Part shown: positions 33,139-42,000 of the stretch, piece after piece
Layout: the number at the start of each line of letters is the position of its first letter
How positions within the stretch are numbered: the first letter of the stretch is position 1
Assembly (NCBI RefSeq): GCF_000512205.2
Contig: NZ_CP006644.1
Location: forward strand, 4,416,501 to 4,480,500
Direction of reading: 5' to 3'
Source of the DNA: Sphingomonas sanxanigenens DSM 19645 = NX02
Lineage (GTDB): Bacteria; Pseudomonadota; Alphaproteobacteria; Sphingomonadales; Sphingomonadaceae
DNA length: 64,000 nucleotides
Made by a program: the position numbers and the translations under genes
The notes under the pieces: model-generated
Databases searched by the model: none
Seen by the model: the letters and a program-made list of their open reading frames with translations, nothing else
Told to the model about the DNA's origin: nothing

Positions 33139-34608
33139 ATGCAGCAACTGGGCGTCGAGGACGCGCGTTTCGTTTATCATGATGCGCCGGCGACGCCGAT
33201 GCATGTGGGTCTGCTGTGCCTCTACGATCCCGCGAGCGCGGCCGATGGCCGGGTGCGCTTCAAGCATATCCTGCGCCATGTCGCCGCGCGGCTCCGCCGT
33301 GCCGCCGCCTTCCGCCGCCGGCTGGTGCGCGTGCCGCTCGACCTCGACGCGCCCTACTGGATCGAGGATCCCGACTTCGACGTCGAGCATCATGTGCGCC
33401 ACATCGCGCTGCCCCAGCCCGGCGACTGGCGGCAGCTCTGCATCCTGGCGTCGCGGCTCCACGCGCGGCCGATGGATCTCAACCGGCCGCTGTGGGAATT
33501 CACGATCATCGAGGGGCTCGATGGCGTGGCAGGGTTGCCGCCGGGCGCCTTCGCGCTGTTCGCCAAGACGCACCTCGCCGCGATCGATCCGGTCGCGGGA
33601 GACCGCATGCTCGCCGCCGTCCATGATCCGCTGCCCGCCGGCTTCGATGATGACGGCAGCAGCGACGGCTGGCAGCCGGACAGCCACCCGGGCATCCGCG
33701 ACCTGCTGGTCAGCAGCTATTTCAACACGCTGCGCAAACCCTTCCAGTTCGCCGAGACGCTGGCGCGCGCGCTGCCCGACCTCGCGCGCCGCGGCGCGCA
33801 GCGCATCGCACGACGCGGCGAACCGGCGCCGGCGCCGGTGGAGGTGCCGCCCACCCCCTTCGCCGGCGCGGTCGGCCCGCACCGCGTGTATGACGCGGTG
33901 ACGCTGCCGCTGGCGGAGATCGTGCGGATCGAGGCGGTGTCGGGCGCGACCCGCGACGCGGTGATCGGCGCGATCGTCGGCGGTGCCATCGCCCAGTATC
34001 TCGATGCGCGCGGTGCGCTCCCCCATGCGCCGCTGGCGGCGCTGCTGCCCGCCGGCAACGGTGCGATCGCGCTGCCGCTGGCGACCGACGCCGATGAGGA
34101 TGGCGCGCGGCTGCGGCTGATCATGCGCAAGCTGGACCGCGATCCGGTCGAGCCGTTGCCCGCCGCGACGACGTTCGGCCCGGCACTGGCCGGGCAGCGC
34201 GCGCGCCAGCAGCTCCGCCGGCTGGCGGATGCCGATGCGCCGCCCGTCGCGACCGCGCTCGCCAGCTTCCCCGGCATCGACGGCGATGTCTATTTCGGCG
34301 GCGCGCGGCTGCTGGCGGTGCATGCGCTGGTGCCGCTGGCCGACGATCTCGGGCTGGCGCACACAGCCACGGCGCAGGGCGGCACGCTGGTGATCGGCTT
34401 CACCGCCGACCGCGCCAAGCTGCCCGACCCCGCGACCTATGCCGCGGCGCTGGCGGCGAGCGCGGAACGGCTGGGCCGCGCAGTGACGATGGCGCCGCCC
34501 GCGCGGCGCTCGACGGACGCGACGCGGGAGACCCCCACGGCGACAGGGGGGCCCGCGGCGACAGGGGGGATGGCAATCCACAGGAACAAGGAGCCTGCAA
34601 ATGGCTAA
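33139..34608 (+). CDS. WS/DGAT-family acyltransferase homologue with altered active site
   Basis: 489 residues from the ATG at 33139. The wax-ester/diacylglycerol acyltransferase fold is recognisable: DARFVYHDAPATPMHVGLLCLYDP, YWIEDPDFDVEHHVRHIALP, PLWEFTIIEGLDG and a C-terminal FPGIDGDVYFGGARLLAVHALVPL. The catalytic HHxxxDG is changed to HLAAIDP (His145-Leu146...Asp150-Pro151), losing the second His thought to act as general base, and the Gly. It overlaps the phasin gene by 8 nt. It may therefore be inactive in the usual reaction, or use another acceptor in storage-lipid granules. Confidence 0.85.
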   Translation: MQQLGVEDARFVYHDAPATPMHVGLLCLYDPASAADGRVRFKHILRHVAARLRRAAAFRRRLVRVPLDLDAPYWIEDPDFDVEHHVRHIALPQPGDWRQLCILASRLHARPMDLNRPLWEFTIIEGLDGVAGLPPGAFALFAKTHLAAIDPVAGDRMLAAVHDPLPAGFDDDGSSDGWQPDSHPGIRDLLVSSYFNTLRKPFQFAETLARALPDLARRGAQRIARRGEPAPAPVEVPPTPFAGAVGPHRVYDAVTLPLAEIVRIEAVSGATRDAVIGAIVGGAIAQYLDARGALPHAPLAALLPAGNGAIALPLATDADEDGARLRLIMRKLDRDPVEPLPAATTFGPALAGQRARQQLRRLADADAPPVATALASFPGIDGDVYFGGARLLAVHALVPLADDLGLAHTATAQGGTLVIGFTADRAKLPDPATYAAALAASAERLGRAVTMAPPARRSTDATRETPTATGGPAATGGMAIHRNKEPANG

Positions 34609-34927
34609 GGATCCCGGCAAGGGCAGCATCGATGATATGGCCGAACCGCTCAAGGCGGCGGGCGAGGCGATGAAGGCGAGCGGCCAGAAGGCCGCCGAGA
34701 ACAGCGCCGCGCTTGCCACCCGCGTGATCGACCACGCCGAGGCGAATACGCGTGAGGCGTTCGCCGCGCTGCGCGCCGCCGCGCAGGCGAACAGCCTGCC
34801 CGAGGTGCTCGAACTGCAGACGCGCTACATGCAGGAGCAGGGCAACCGGTCGATGACGCAGGTCAAGGAGATCAGCGAGATGATCGCCCGTTTCGGCCGG
34901 GACTCGATCGAGACGTTCAAGCGCTGA
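34601..34927 (+). CDS. Phasin family protein
   Basis: 108 residues, wholly helical, with the phasin pattern SGQKAAENSAALATRVIDHAEANTREAFAALRAAAQANSLPEVLELQTRYMQEQGNRSMTQVKEISEMI. Phasins coat polyhydroxyalkanoate or lipid inclusions. AAGGAGCCTGCAA precedes the ATG, and the 8-nt overlap with the WS/DGAT gene shows a joint operon, linking both to storage granules. Confidence 0.88.
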   Translation: MAKDPGKGSIDDMAEPLKAAGEAMKASGQKAAENSAALATRVIDHAEANTREAFAALRAAAQANSLPEVLELQTRYMQEQGNRSMTQVKEISEMIARFGRDSIETFKR

Positions 34928-34951
34928 TCGCGCTCCGGATTGCGCCGCAGA

Positions 34952-35989
34952 TCAGGCGGCGCGATACCACCAGACGCCATCCACCACCTCGCGCACCGCA
35001 CGGCCGGTGACTTCGAGGTGGCGGAGGTGCGCCAGCGCCTCGCCGCTCGCCAGCCCCATCTGCTCGGCGCCGATCCGGCGGGTGAACAGCAGCCCGAAAC
35101 AGTCGACCGCGCGCCGCGGCGCGGCGAGGTGCGCGACGAGTTCGTCGAGCCGCGCGTGATGCTCGTCATGCAGCGCGTTCAGCCGGACATGGAGGCCATG
35201 GAAGGGCTCGCCATGCGCCGGCAGCACGAGCAGATCGGCGGGAAGCCCCAGCAATTTGGCGATCGAGCCCAGCCAGTCTCCCAGCGGATCGCCTTCGGGC
35301 TCGGTGACGCCGAGCGATACGTTGGAACTGATCCGCGGCAGCACCTGATCGCCGGCGATCAGCATGCCATCCGCCTCGTTGAGCAGGCAGGCATGTTCGG
35401 GGCTGTGGCCGCAGCCGGTGACGACGTGCCAGACGCCGGCGCCGATCGTCAGCCGATCGCCATCGCGGATGCGGCGATGGCCGAGCGGGAGCTGTGCCAT
35501 GTAGCGCCGCAGCCTGCCCCAGCCTTCGGCGCGGGCGGCGTCGATCTGGGCATCGTCCCACCCGGCGGCACGGCGCAGCGCGATCACCTCGTCGGGCACC
35601 GCCTCGCGCGCGTCGGTCCAGGCAAGTTGCGCGGTCATCCACTCGCCGCGCGTCATCCAGACCGGCGCGTCGAACCGCTGGGCGAGCCAGCCGGCGAGGC
35701 CGACGTGATCGGGATGGAAATGCGTGCCGAACACGCGCGTCACGCGCTGCCCCGCCAGCGGGCCGGCGAGGATCGCCTCCCAATCGGCGATCGAGGGCGG
35801 CAGCATCATGCCGGTGTCGCACAGCGCGACACCGCCCTCGTCGTCGAGCACCCAGCAATTGATGTGGCCGAGCGCGCCCGGCAGGCTGATCCGCGCCCAG
35901 CGCAACCCCGCCGAAAGCCGGTGCAACGCGCCGGGTGCGGGGGCGAATTCGCCGAACGGATAGACCAGCCCCTTGCGGCTGGTCGGCAC
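34952..35989 (-). CDS. MBL-fold metallo-hydrolase
   Basis: 345 residues from a GTG at 35989 preceded by AGGACGAGAG; the frame is open further upstream into the trcR end, so the start is uncertain. The zinc-binding motif THFHPDHVGL is followed by GCGHSPEHACLL and AGDQVLP, then PAHGEPFHGL. This is the glyoxalase-II-like group of MBL hydrolases with a C-terminal helical domain (LHDEHHARLDEL). The substrate is unknown. It overlaps no other gene but follows trcR on the same strand. Confidence 0.85.
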   Translation of the reverse strand: MPTSRKGLVYPFGEFAPAPGALHRLSAGLRWARISLPGALGHINCWVLDDEGGVALCDTGMMLPPSIADWEAILAGPLAGQRVTRVFGTHFHPDHVGLAGWLAQRFDAPVWMTRGEWMTAQLAWTDAREAVPDEVIALRRAAGWDDAQIDAARAEGWGRLRRYMAQLPLGHRRIRDGDRLTIGAGVWHVVTGCGHSPEHACLLNEADGMLIAGDQVLPRISSNVSLGVTEPEGDPLGDWLGSIAKLLGLPADLLVLPAHGEPFHGLHVRLNALHDEHHARLDELVAHLAAPRRAVDCFGLLFTRRIGAEQMGLASGEALAHLRHLEVTGRAVREVVDGVWWYRAA

Positions 35990-36041
35990 GAAGCTCTCGT
36001 CCTGCGTCAGCGACGCGTCGGGCGGGAGCGTGCCCAAGGCC

Positions 36042-36722
36042 TCAATTCTTGAAGAGCGTGTCGCGGGTATAGTCGACGGGGCGCTCGCTCTCGCCGGAAA
36101 GCGCCGCCTCGGCGTCGCGCGATGCCGCGTCGCGCTCGGCACGGAGCTGCTCGATCAGCGCCTCGCGGTCACCCTCGAGCCGCTCGTCGACCGGCGCCTC
36201 GATGCCCGCCGCCTTGGCGGCCTTGGCGACCAGCGCGTCGAGCTCGCGCTGCGAGCACAGGCCCAGCGTCACCGGATCCTTGGGGACGATGTTGGCGATG
36301 TTCCAGTGCGAGCGGTCGCGGATCGCCGCGATCGTGGTACGGGTGGTACCGATCAGCTTGCCGATCGCGCCATCGGAGATTTCGGGGTGGTTGCGGATGA
36401 TCCAGGCGATGCCGTCCGGCTTGTCCTGCCGCTTGGAGACGGGCGTATAGCGCGGTCCCTTGGTACGGCGGACCTGGTCCGGCCCCTTGGTCATCTGCAT
36501 GCGGTAGTTCGGGTTTTTCTGACCCTTTTCGATCTCGTCCATCGTCAGTTCGTGCGCGCGGACGGGATCCCGGCCGGTCAGCTTGGTCGCGGCGGTATCG
36601 TCGGCGATCGCCTGCACCTCGAGGATGTGCAGGCCGCAGAAGGCGGCGATCTGTTCAAAGCTGAGCGCGGTATTGTCGACCAGCCAGGACGCGGTCGCAT
36701 GGGGCATGAGCGGCTGGGCCAC
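36042..36722 (-). CDS. trcR: DUF1013 cell-cycle regulator TrcR
   Basis: 226 residues from a GTG at 36722 with TGGAG upstream (starts VAQPLMPHATASWLVDNTALSF in the frame). It matches the alphaproteobacterial DUF1013 family, studied as TrcR in cell-cycle transcription: SFEQIAAFCGLHILEVQAIADD, IEKGQKNPNYRM, AWIIRNHPEISDGAIGKLIGTTRTTIAAIRDRSHWN (helix-turn-helix-like), KDPVTLGLCSQRELDALV. A charged coiled tail ends the protein. A terminator stands just upstream, so it has its own promoter. Confidence 0.9.
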   Translation of the reverse strand: MAQPLMPHATASWLVDNTALSFEQIAAFCGLHILEVQAIADDTAATKLTGRDPVRAHELTMDEIEKGQKNPNYRMQMTKGPDQVRRTKGPRYTPVSKRQDKPDGIAWIIRNHPEISDGAIGKLIGTTRTTIAAIRDRSHWNIANIVPKDPVTLGLCSQRELDALVAKAAKAAGIEAPVDERLEGDREALIEQLRAERDAASRDAEAALSGESERPVDYTRDTLFKN

Positions 36723-36737
36723 GACGGAACACTCCAG

Positions 36738-36770
36738 ATAAAAGAAGGGCCGCCCCGTCACGGAGCGGCC
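36738..36770 (-). terminator. Intrinsic terminator after the GT4 gene
   Basis: Read leftward, a 10-bp stem GGCCGCTCCG/CGGGGCGGCC (36748-36770, one T-G wobble, loop TGA) is followed by CTTCTTTTATC. It lies 94 bp beyond the glycosyltransferase stop and just before trcR. Confidence 0.7.
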
Positions 36771-36863
36771 GCAGTATCCAGGCCGATTTAGTCGCGCTTG
36801 GCGCCGAGGGCAAGCGGCATGCGCGGCCGGCCCACGGTCGGGCCGCCGTGATCCGCCCCCGGT

Positions 36864-37892
36864 TCAGGCCGCCGCGCTGAACCGCTGCGGCGGAAACGGC
36901 GCCAGCCCGGCGAGAAACTGGCTGGCGCTGGCGGCCCAGCTGAAGCCTTCGCCATAGGCCGCGCATGCGGCACGATCGCGCGTCAGCGCCTGGGCGATGG
37001 CATCCTCGATCCGCTCGCCGATCGCACCGACGCGGGTGTCGAGCACGTCGATCGGCCCCGTCACCGGATAGCCCGCCACCGGCGTGCCGCAGGCCAGCGC
37101 CTCGATCATCACCAGCCCGAAGGTGTCGGTGCGGCTGGGGAAGACGAACACGTCCGCGCCGGCATAGGCGCCGGCGAGGTCGCGGCCGAACAGCGGCCCC
37201 AGGAACAGCGCATCCGGATAGCGCGCCGCCAGCTCGGCGCGCGCCGGCCCATCGCCCACAACCACCTTGGTGCCCGGCACGTCGGCGGCGAGGAAGGCTT
37301 CGAGGTTCTTCTCGATCGCGACGCGGCCGACCGAGAGCATGATCGGGCGCGGCAGATCGGCGAAGGCGCCCGGCGGCGGCGCATCCGGCGTGAAATTGGC
37401 AAGGTCGACGCCGCGCCCCCAATGGCGGAGCTGGGCGACGCCGTGCGTGCGCAATGCGCGCCGCACGCTTTCGGTGGAGACCAGCACCGACTGCGCCGGG
37501 CCATGGAACCAGCGGATGTAGCGCCACACCCACCGCGCGGGCACGCCGGTGCGCTTCTCGACATAGTCGGGGAAATGGGTGTGGTAGGCGGTGGTGAAGG
37601 GAATATCGTTGCGCAGGCACCAGCGGCGCGCGGCGAGGCACAGCGGGCCTTCGGTCGCCAGATGGATCGCATCGGGATGGAAGGCGGCGATGCGCGCGCC
37701 CACCGAACGGGCGCGCGCCATCGCCAGCCGGATTTCGGGATAGGTGGGGCAGGGCAGCGAATAATAGAGGTCGGGCGAGATCACCTCGACGATATGCCCC
37801 TGCCCGCGCAGTTCGGCGCTGACCGACTGCAAGGTGCGGACGACGCCGTTGACCTGCGGGCTCCAGGCGTCGGTGACGATCGCGATGCGCAT
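36864..37892 (-). CDS. GT4-family glycosyltransferase
   Basis: 342 residues from the ATG at 37892 (GGAGG 11 nt upstream); an ATG at 37916 is fused to the previous stop as TGATG and is the alternative start. GT-B fold signs: RIAIVTDAWSPQVNGVVRTLQ, HWGRGVDLANF, SVGRVAIEKNLEAFL, and the nucleotide-sugar site VFVFPSRTDTFGLVMIEALACGTPVAGYPVTGP. Close relatives transfer mannose or glucose to membrane lipids. It is coupled to the phosphoesterase gene upstream, suggesting a glycolipid or lipid-A-related task. Confidence 0.9.
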   Translation of the reverse strand: MRIAIVTDAWSPQVNGVVRTLQSVSAELRGQGHIVEVISPDLYYSLPCPTYPEIRLAMARARSVGARIAAFHPDAIHLATEGPLCLAARRWCLRNDIPFTTAYHTHFPDYVEKRTGVPARWVWRYIRWFHGPAQSVLVSTESVRRALRTHGVAQLRHWGRGVDLANFTPDAPPPGAFADLPRPIMLSVGRVAIEKNLEAFLAADVPGTKVVVGDGPARAELAARYPDALFLGPLFGRDLAGAYAGADVFVFPSRTDTFGLVMIEALACGTPVAGYPVTGPIDVLDTRVGAIGERIEDAIAQALTRDRAACAAYGEGFSWAASASQFLAGLAPFPPQRFSAAA

Positions 37893-37915
37893 CTCTCGAT
37901 CGTCCTCCGCCGGCA

Positions 37916-38785
37916 TCAGGCAGCCAGCCGGATCGACGCCGCCTCTTCGGCGTCGCGTGCCTTTATCTCGTCGGCCCAGTGGAGCACCTCCATGCGGCCG
38001 TCGAAATGCTCGACCAGCGCGGTGCAGCCCTCCACCCAGTCCCCATCGTTATAATATTCCACGCCGGCGATCTCGCGGATCTCCGCATTGTGGATGTGGC
38101 CGCAGACCACGCCGTCCACGCCGCGCGCGCCGGCTTCGTGCGCCACCACTTCCTCGAAGCGGCTGATGAACTCGACCGCGTTCTTCACCTTGTGCTTGGC
38201 ATGCTTGGAAAGCGACCAGTAGGGCAGGCCCAGCCGGCTGCGCACGGCGTTGACCACCACATTGGCGCGCATCAGCCACTCATAGGCGAAATCGCCGATA
38301 TGGGCGAGCCAGCGGTGCGCGAGCATGATCGTGTCGAACTCGTCGCCATGGAGCACGAGCAGCTTGCGGCCGTCGGCGGTGGTGTGGATCGCCTTGCGGC
38401 GGATCTCGACGCCGCCGAAATTCAGCCCGGTGAACTGGCGGAACATCTCGTCATGATTGCCGGGGATGTAGACCACCCGCGTACCGCGCTTGGCGCGCTT
38501 CATGATCCGCCACAGGATGTCGTTGTGCGATGCCGGCCAGTAGAAGCGCTTCTTCATGCGCCAGCCGTCGATGATGTCCCCCACGAGGTACATCGTCTCG
38601 CTGTCGGTGGAATCGAGAAAATCGATCAGCATGCGGGCGTTGCAGCCCCGCGTGCCGAGATGGATGTCGGACACCCAGATCGAGCGGAAGCGGCGACGAC
38701 GCCCCTCGCGCTCCGGATGCGCCGGCTGGGACGACGTGAAGTCGCCGATGTCACCTTCGAATGGCAGTCGCGCTATCGCATCCAT
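37916..38785 (-). CDS. LpxH-like metallophosphoesterase (UDP-2,3-diacylglucosamine diphosphatase type)
   Basis: 289 residues. The calcineurin-type metal motifs are in order: SDIHLG, VGDIIDGW, IPGNHDE, VLHGDEFD and GHIHNAEI. The middle (YWSLSKHAKHKVKNAVEFISRFEEV) is typical of the LpxH-related group annotated as UDP-2,3-diacylglucosamine diphosphatase; most alphaproteobacteria use LpxI instead, so the true substrate is open. It forms a coupled pair with the GT4 gene (TGATG). A divergent GIN-domain lipoprotein gene starts 155 bp away. Confidence 0.87.
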   Translation of the reverse strand: MDAIARLPFEGDIGDFTSSQPAHPEREGRRRRFRSIWVSDIHLGTRGCNARMLIDFLDSTDSETMYLVGDIIDGWRMKKRFYWPASHNDILWRIMKRAKRGTRVVYIPGNHDEMFRQFTGLNFGGVEIRRKAIHTTADGRKLLVLHGDEFDTIMLAHRWLAHIGDFAYEWLMRANVVVNAVRSRLGLPYWSLSKHAKHKVKNAVEFISRFEEVVAHEAGARGVDGVVCGHIHNAEIREIAGVEYYNDGDWVEGCTALVEHFDGRMEVLHWADEIKARDAEEAASIRLAA

Positions 38786-38885
38786 GGCCCGTAACTCCCC
38801 GCATGGAGATGGGCGACCTCTGGCGACATGATGTTACAATTGGAATCACCTAGGCATGACGGTTCTGTGACGGTGGACAGGACGT

Positions 38886-38925
38886 TTGACCTGCGCGACC
38901 CTCAGTGTATTATAATAACAATACA
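38886..38925 (+). promoter_or_regulatory. Promoter with near-palindromic operator
   Basis: TTGACC (38886-38891) as -35, and TATTAT/TATAAT (38908-38916) as -10 at 16 or 19 bp spacing. The -10 lies inside TGTATTATAATAACAATACA (38906-38925), symmetric at 8 of 10 pairs, so a bound dimer would block the promoter. It drives the GIN-domain lipoprotein gene, whose ribosome site AAGGAG follows at once. Confidence 0.6.
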
Positions 38926-38940
38926 GCAAGGAGATGTCGG

Positions 38941-39663
38941 ATGCGCCCAATTCTGGCAACCGCCCTCATGTTCGTGCTCGCGGCCTGCGGCGTCGGCGGC
39001 GAGAGCATCGGATCGGCGAAGGCGAGCGGTGAGGACGGCGACCGCCGCTTCGATCTCACCGGGTTCGATGCGGTGTCGCTGGCCGGGCCGGACGATGTCA
39101 GCGTCCGCGTGGGGCCCGCCTTCGCGGTCAGCGCGCGCGGCGACACCGGCGTGCTCGACACGCTGGACGTCAAGGTGGACGGCAAGGTGCTGGAGATCGG
39201 CCGCAAGCGCGGCGTGCGCATCGGCGACGGCGCGCGCAACCGCATCAAGGTGCTGGTGACGCTGCCCCGGCTTTCGGGCGCGACCGTGGCGGGATCGGGC
39301 AACATGGATGTCGATCGCGTGGCCGGTGCGTTTTCGGGCGACGTCATCGGGTCGGGTACGCTGAAGGTCGCCGCCATCGCCGCGCCCGAGGTGAGGCTGG
39401 GGCTGACCGGGTCCGGCGACGCGGAACTGGCCGGCACCGCGGAGCGGCTGAAGGTCTCGCTGACCGGATCGGGCAACGCGAATGTCCGGGGGCTCGAGGT
39501 GGGGACGCTGGATGCATCGGTCGCGGGCTCGGGCAATGTCGAGGCGACGGCCCGGACGTCGGCGGATGTATCCGTGCTGGGATCGGGCGATGCCATCGTC
39601 CACGGCCCGGCGACATGCAAGACGCGGACGATCGGGTCCGGCAGTGTCAGGTGTAACGCGTGA
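38941..39663 (+). CDS. GIN-domain (DUF2807) lipoprotein
   Basis: 240 residues from the ATG at 38941 (AAGGAG 8 nt upstream). The lipobox FVLAAC predicts lipidation at about Cys15. The body is a DUF2807 head-GIN beta-helix with repeated SGN/GSG turns (GSGNMDV, GSGTLKV, GSGDAEL, GSGNANV, GSGNVEA, GSGDAIV, GSGSVRC), one per coil of about 20 residues. The function of such autoadhesin-like proteins is not settled; a surface or periplasmic structural role is likely. Its promoter carries a tight operator candidate. Confidence 0.88.
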   Translation: MRPILATALMFVLAACGVGGESIGSAKASGEDGDRRFDLTGFDAVSLAGPDDVSVRVGPAFAVSARGDTGVLDTLDVKVDGKVLEIGRKRGVRIGDGARNRIKVLVTLPRLSGATVAGSGNMDVDRVAGAFSGDVIGSGTLKVAAIAAPEVRLGLTGSGDAELAGTAERLKVSLTGSGNANVRGLEVGTLDASVAGSGNVEATARTSADVSVLGSGDAIVHGPATCKTRTIGSGSVRCNA

Positions 39664-39703
39664 CGGAGTTCACGCTTCCCTCAGGGAAGCGGGAGAAAAT
39701 GCG

Positions 39704-40108
39704 CTATATCAGCCCCAGCGCTTCCAGATCGCCCGCCAGCCCGGCGGGCAGCGCGGCGACATCGCCGGTGCCCGTTCCAAGATCCGGCGGCGCATCCTTT
39801 TCCTCCAGATAGCGCCAGCCCTGGTGCGCGCGCTTGGCGCGCGGGCGGACGGCGATCAGCACCGGTTCCAGCCGGATGATCGTGTGCTTGCCATCCTCCG
39901 CCGCGGCGAAACCGATCAGCGGCGAGCGCGCGACGAGATTGTGGCGGATGATCCAGTAGAGCGATCCGCCGACCATTTCCGCATGGCGCTTGGGCAGATA
40001 GCGCGTCGTCATCTGCATCTCGCCGGCGCCAGCGCGCATTGCGATGCGCTGGGCGAGAATGTCGAGGCTCTCGCAGCCATAGGCGATCTTGGTCAGGCTG
40101 AGCGGCAT
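39704..40108 (-). CDS. DUF1489 family protein
   Basis: 134 residues: MPLSLTKIAYGCESLDILAQR, TTRYLPKRHAEMVGGSLYWIIRHNLVARSPLIGF and RLEPVLIAVRPRAKRAHQGWRYLE match the alphaproteobacterial DUF1489 family, function unknown. There is no signal or membrane segment. It lies 4 nt after the large membrane protein gene upstream on the same strand, so both are probably co-transcribed. Confidence 0.88.
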   Translation of the reverse strand: MPLSLTKIAYGCESLDILAQRIAMRAGAGEMQMTTRYLPKRHAEMVGGSLYWIIRHNLVARSPLIGFAAAEDGKHTIIRLEPVLIAVRPRAKRAHQGWRYLEEKDAPPDLGTGTGDVAALPAGLAGDLEALGLI

Positions 40109-40112
40109 CGCG

Positions 40113-41900
40113 CTATCTTATCCGCCACAGCCGATAAGGCGAATCCGCGGGCAGCGGCACCGGTTCGAGCCAGTCGAACGTCTCGTCGCGGCTGAGCCGC
40201 GCGTAGAAACCCTTGGGGCTGCGCGAACGGTAGATCGTCGATTCGGACATGTTGGGGCACACCAGCAGCAGCGTCGCGCCGTGGCGGAGCGCGGTGGCGC
40301 GGGCGTTTTCCGGCGTGCCGTCGAACGCGTGGTGGATGTCGAGGATCGCATCGCCGTTGCGGTGATAGGGGCCGGCGATCGCCTTGTGATGGGTGACCGC
40401 GATCAGCCGCGGCCCGAGATCGACGAAGGTCATGATCGTCGCTTCGGGCATCCGCCCGATCGGCGCCAGCGAGCGGAGCTGCGGGCAGCGTGCATTGGCG
40501 CGGTTCACCGTCTTGCGGTAGGCGCTGACCGGTGCGACGGTCGCCGGCAGGTTGCGCGCGATCCAGGGCGTCGTCAGCGCCAGCACGAGCACCAGCAGCG
40601 CCGCCCCGGTGCCAAGGACGCGAACCGCGATCGAGCGGTGCGTCGCCGTCCAGGGCACGAAGGTCCAGCCGATCGCCGCCGCGCCGGGGATGGCGAGCAG
40701 CTGCGCGCTGGGGCCGGCGCGCGTCTGCCACAGCAGCATCAGCGACGAGAACAACGTCAGCACCACCATCGGCAGCCAGGTGCCGAAGGCCGGCGTCCCC
40801 CGCGCCCGCCACGCCGCCCACACGGTGCCGATGATGCCGGCCGCCGGCAGCGCGATCACCGGCAGGATCGTGCGGATCGGATGGCTGTAGAGCGGCTTGG
40901 CTTCCCGCACATTGGCCAGCCACAACCGCTCGAGCTCGGGCGAGACCTGTTCGGGGCGGCCGAGGCAGGTGGGCCAGACCAGCGCGAACGCGCCCGCCAG
41001 CGCACCGCCGGCGGCGACGGCGACGGCCAGCCGGCCGGCGCGGCTCTGGATGCGCAACCGCGACAACAGGAACAGCAGCGCCCCCGCGACGAGCATCGTC
41101 GAGAGCCACACCGGGGTCAGCGCATCGCAGCGGGCGACGCGGTTCGCCTCCGACGCGAAGACCAGATAGCCTGCCGCGGTGCCCCCCGCGAGCGTCAGCG
41201 CATAGGCCTGCATCCGCTGGCGTTCCTCGCCATCCCACACCCAGCGCAGCGCGACGGTGGCGCCGGCGACGGCGAGGTAGAGGAAGAGTTCGAGGCCGAT
41301 CACCATCGACAGCGCGGTGCCGATGCCGACCGTCGCACCGCCGCGCGCGCGATCGGGGTCGCAGAGGCCGGCGACCGTCACCATCAGCAAGGCGAGCTGC
41401 CAGCCATGATGGTCGATGCGCATCGGCATGTACATCAGCAGCGCGGACTGGCCGAACAGCAGCAGCACCGCGCCGAGGAAGAAGGCCCTGGGGTCTATCA
41501 GCCGGCGCACGGTGAGCGCGGCAGCCGCCATCGCCACGCCCATCGGCAGCAGCGGCGCGAGCCCCGCCGCCCAACGTTCCGCCCAGACCGCACCGACGAA
41601 GGGCTGGAACAGCAGATAGAGGCCGGCGATCGGCAGGTCGACGAGGCGCGACCAGTGGATGTCGAACCCGGCCGGCGGATTGAGCTTGTACTGGCGCAGA
41701 TCGTACCAGCCCTGCCCGTGCAGCCAGGCACGGACCTGGACGAGGCGCATATTGTCGTCGGTGTCGGTGAGCACGAGCCAGTGGATCGAGTTCCACCGCT
41801 CGTTGACCATCCAGATCGCGGCGATCGCCCAGACCAGCAGCACGCCCAGCCGCCAGTGCCGGCCAAGCCATGTCATCACCGCGTCCGCCTTGTCGATCAT
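40113..41900 (-). CDS. Polytopic GT-C-like membrane protein
   Basis: 595 residues with about twelve membrane helices and a soluble C-terminal domain (about 460-595). After the first helix comes LTDTDDNMRLVQVRAWLHGQGWYDL, an acidic Asp-rich loop resembling the catalytic first loop of GT-C glycosyltransferases (STT3/ArnT-like), and later MPMRIDHHGWQ. It may transfer sugars from a lipid carrier in the periplasm. It is divergent from the GtrA-GT2-methyltransferase genes, which would suit such a role. The family is often left as hypothetical. Confidence 0.75.
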   Translation of the reverse strand: MIDKADAVMTWLGRHWRLGVLLVWAIAAIWMVNERWNSIHWLVLTDTDDNMRLVQVRAWLHGQGWYDLRQYKLNPPAGFDIHWSRLVDLPIAGLYLLFQPFVGAVWAERWAAGLAPLLPMGVAMAAAALTVRRLIDPRAFFLGAVLLLFGQSALLMYMPMRIDHHGWQLALLMVTVAGLCDPDRARGGATVGIGTALSMVIGLELFLYLAVAGATVALRWVWDGEERQRMQAYALTLAGGTAAGYLVFASEANRVARCDALTPVWLSTMLVAGALLFLLSRLRIQSRAGRLAVAVAAGGALAGAFALVWPTCLGRPEQVSPELERLWLANVREAKPLYSHPIRTILPVIALPAAGIIGTVWAAWRARGTPAFGTWLPMVVLTLFSSLMLLWQTRAGPSAQLLAIPGAAAIGWTFVPWTATHRSIAVRVLGTGAALLVLVLALTTPWIARNLPATVAPVSAYRKTVNRANARCPQLRSLAPIGRMPEATIMTFVDLGPRLIAVTHHKAIAGPYHRNGDAILDIHHAFDGTPENARATALRHGATLLLVCPNMSESTIYRSRSPKGFYARLSRDETFDWLEPVPLPADSPYRLWRIR

Positions 41901-42000
41901 GCAACGCCCTTATCCGATCTCCTCCGCGTTCCGGGGAGGAGAAGCGCGGCCTTTAAACGGGGTGATTGAGAAGATGAAGCACCAAGCCTAGAGGGCGCCG

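Noticed and set aside
40089-41969. 626-codon plus-strand frame
   Set aside because: Antisense to the GT-C-like membrane gene; low-complexity Arg/Gln/His content.
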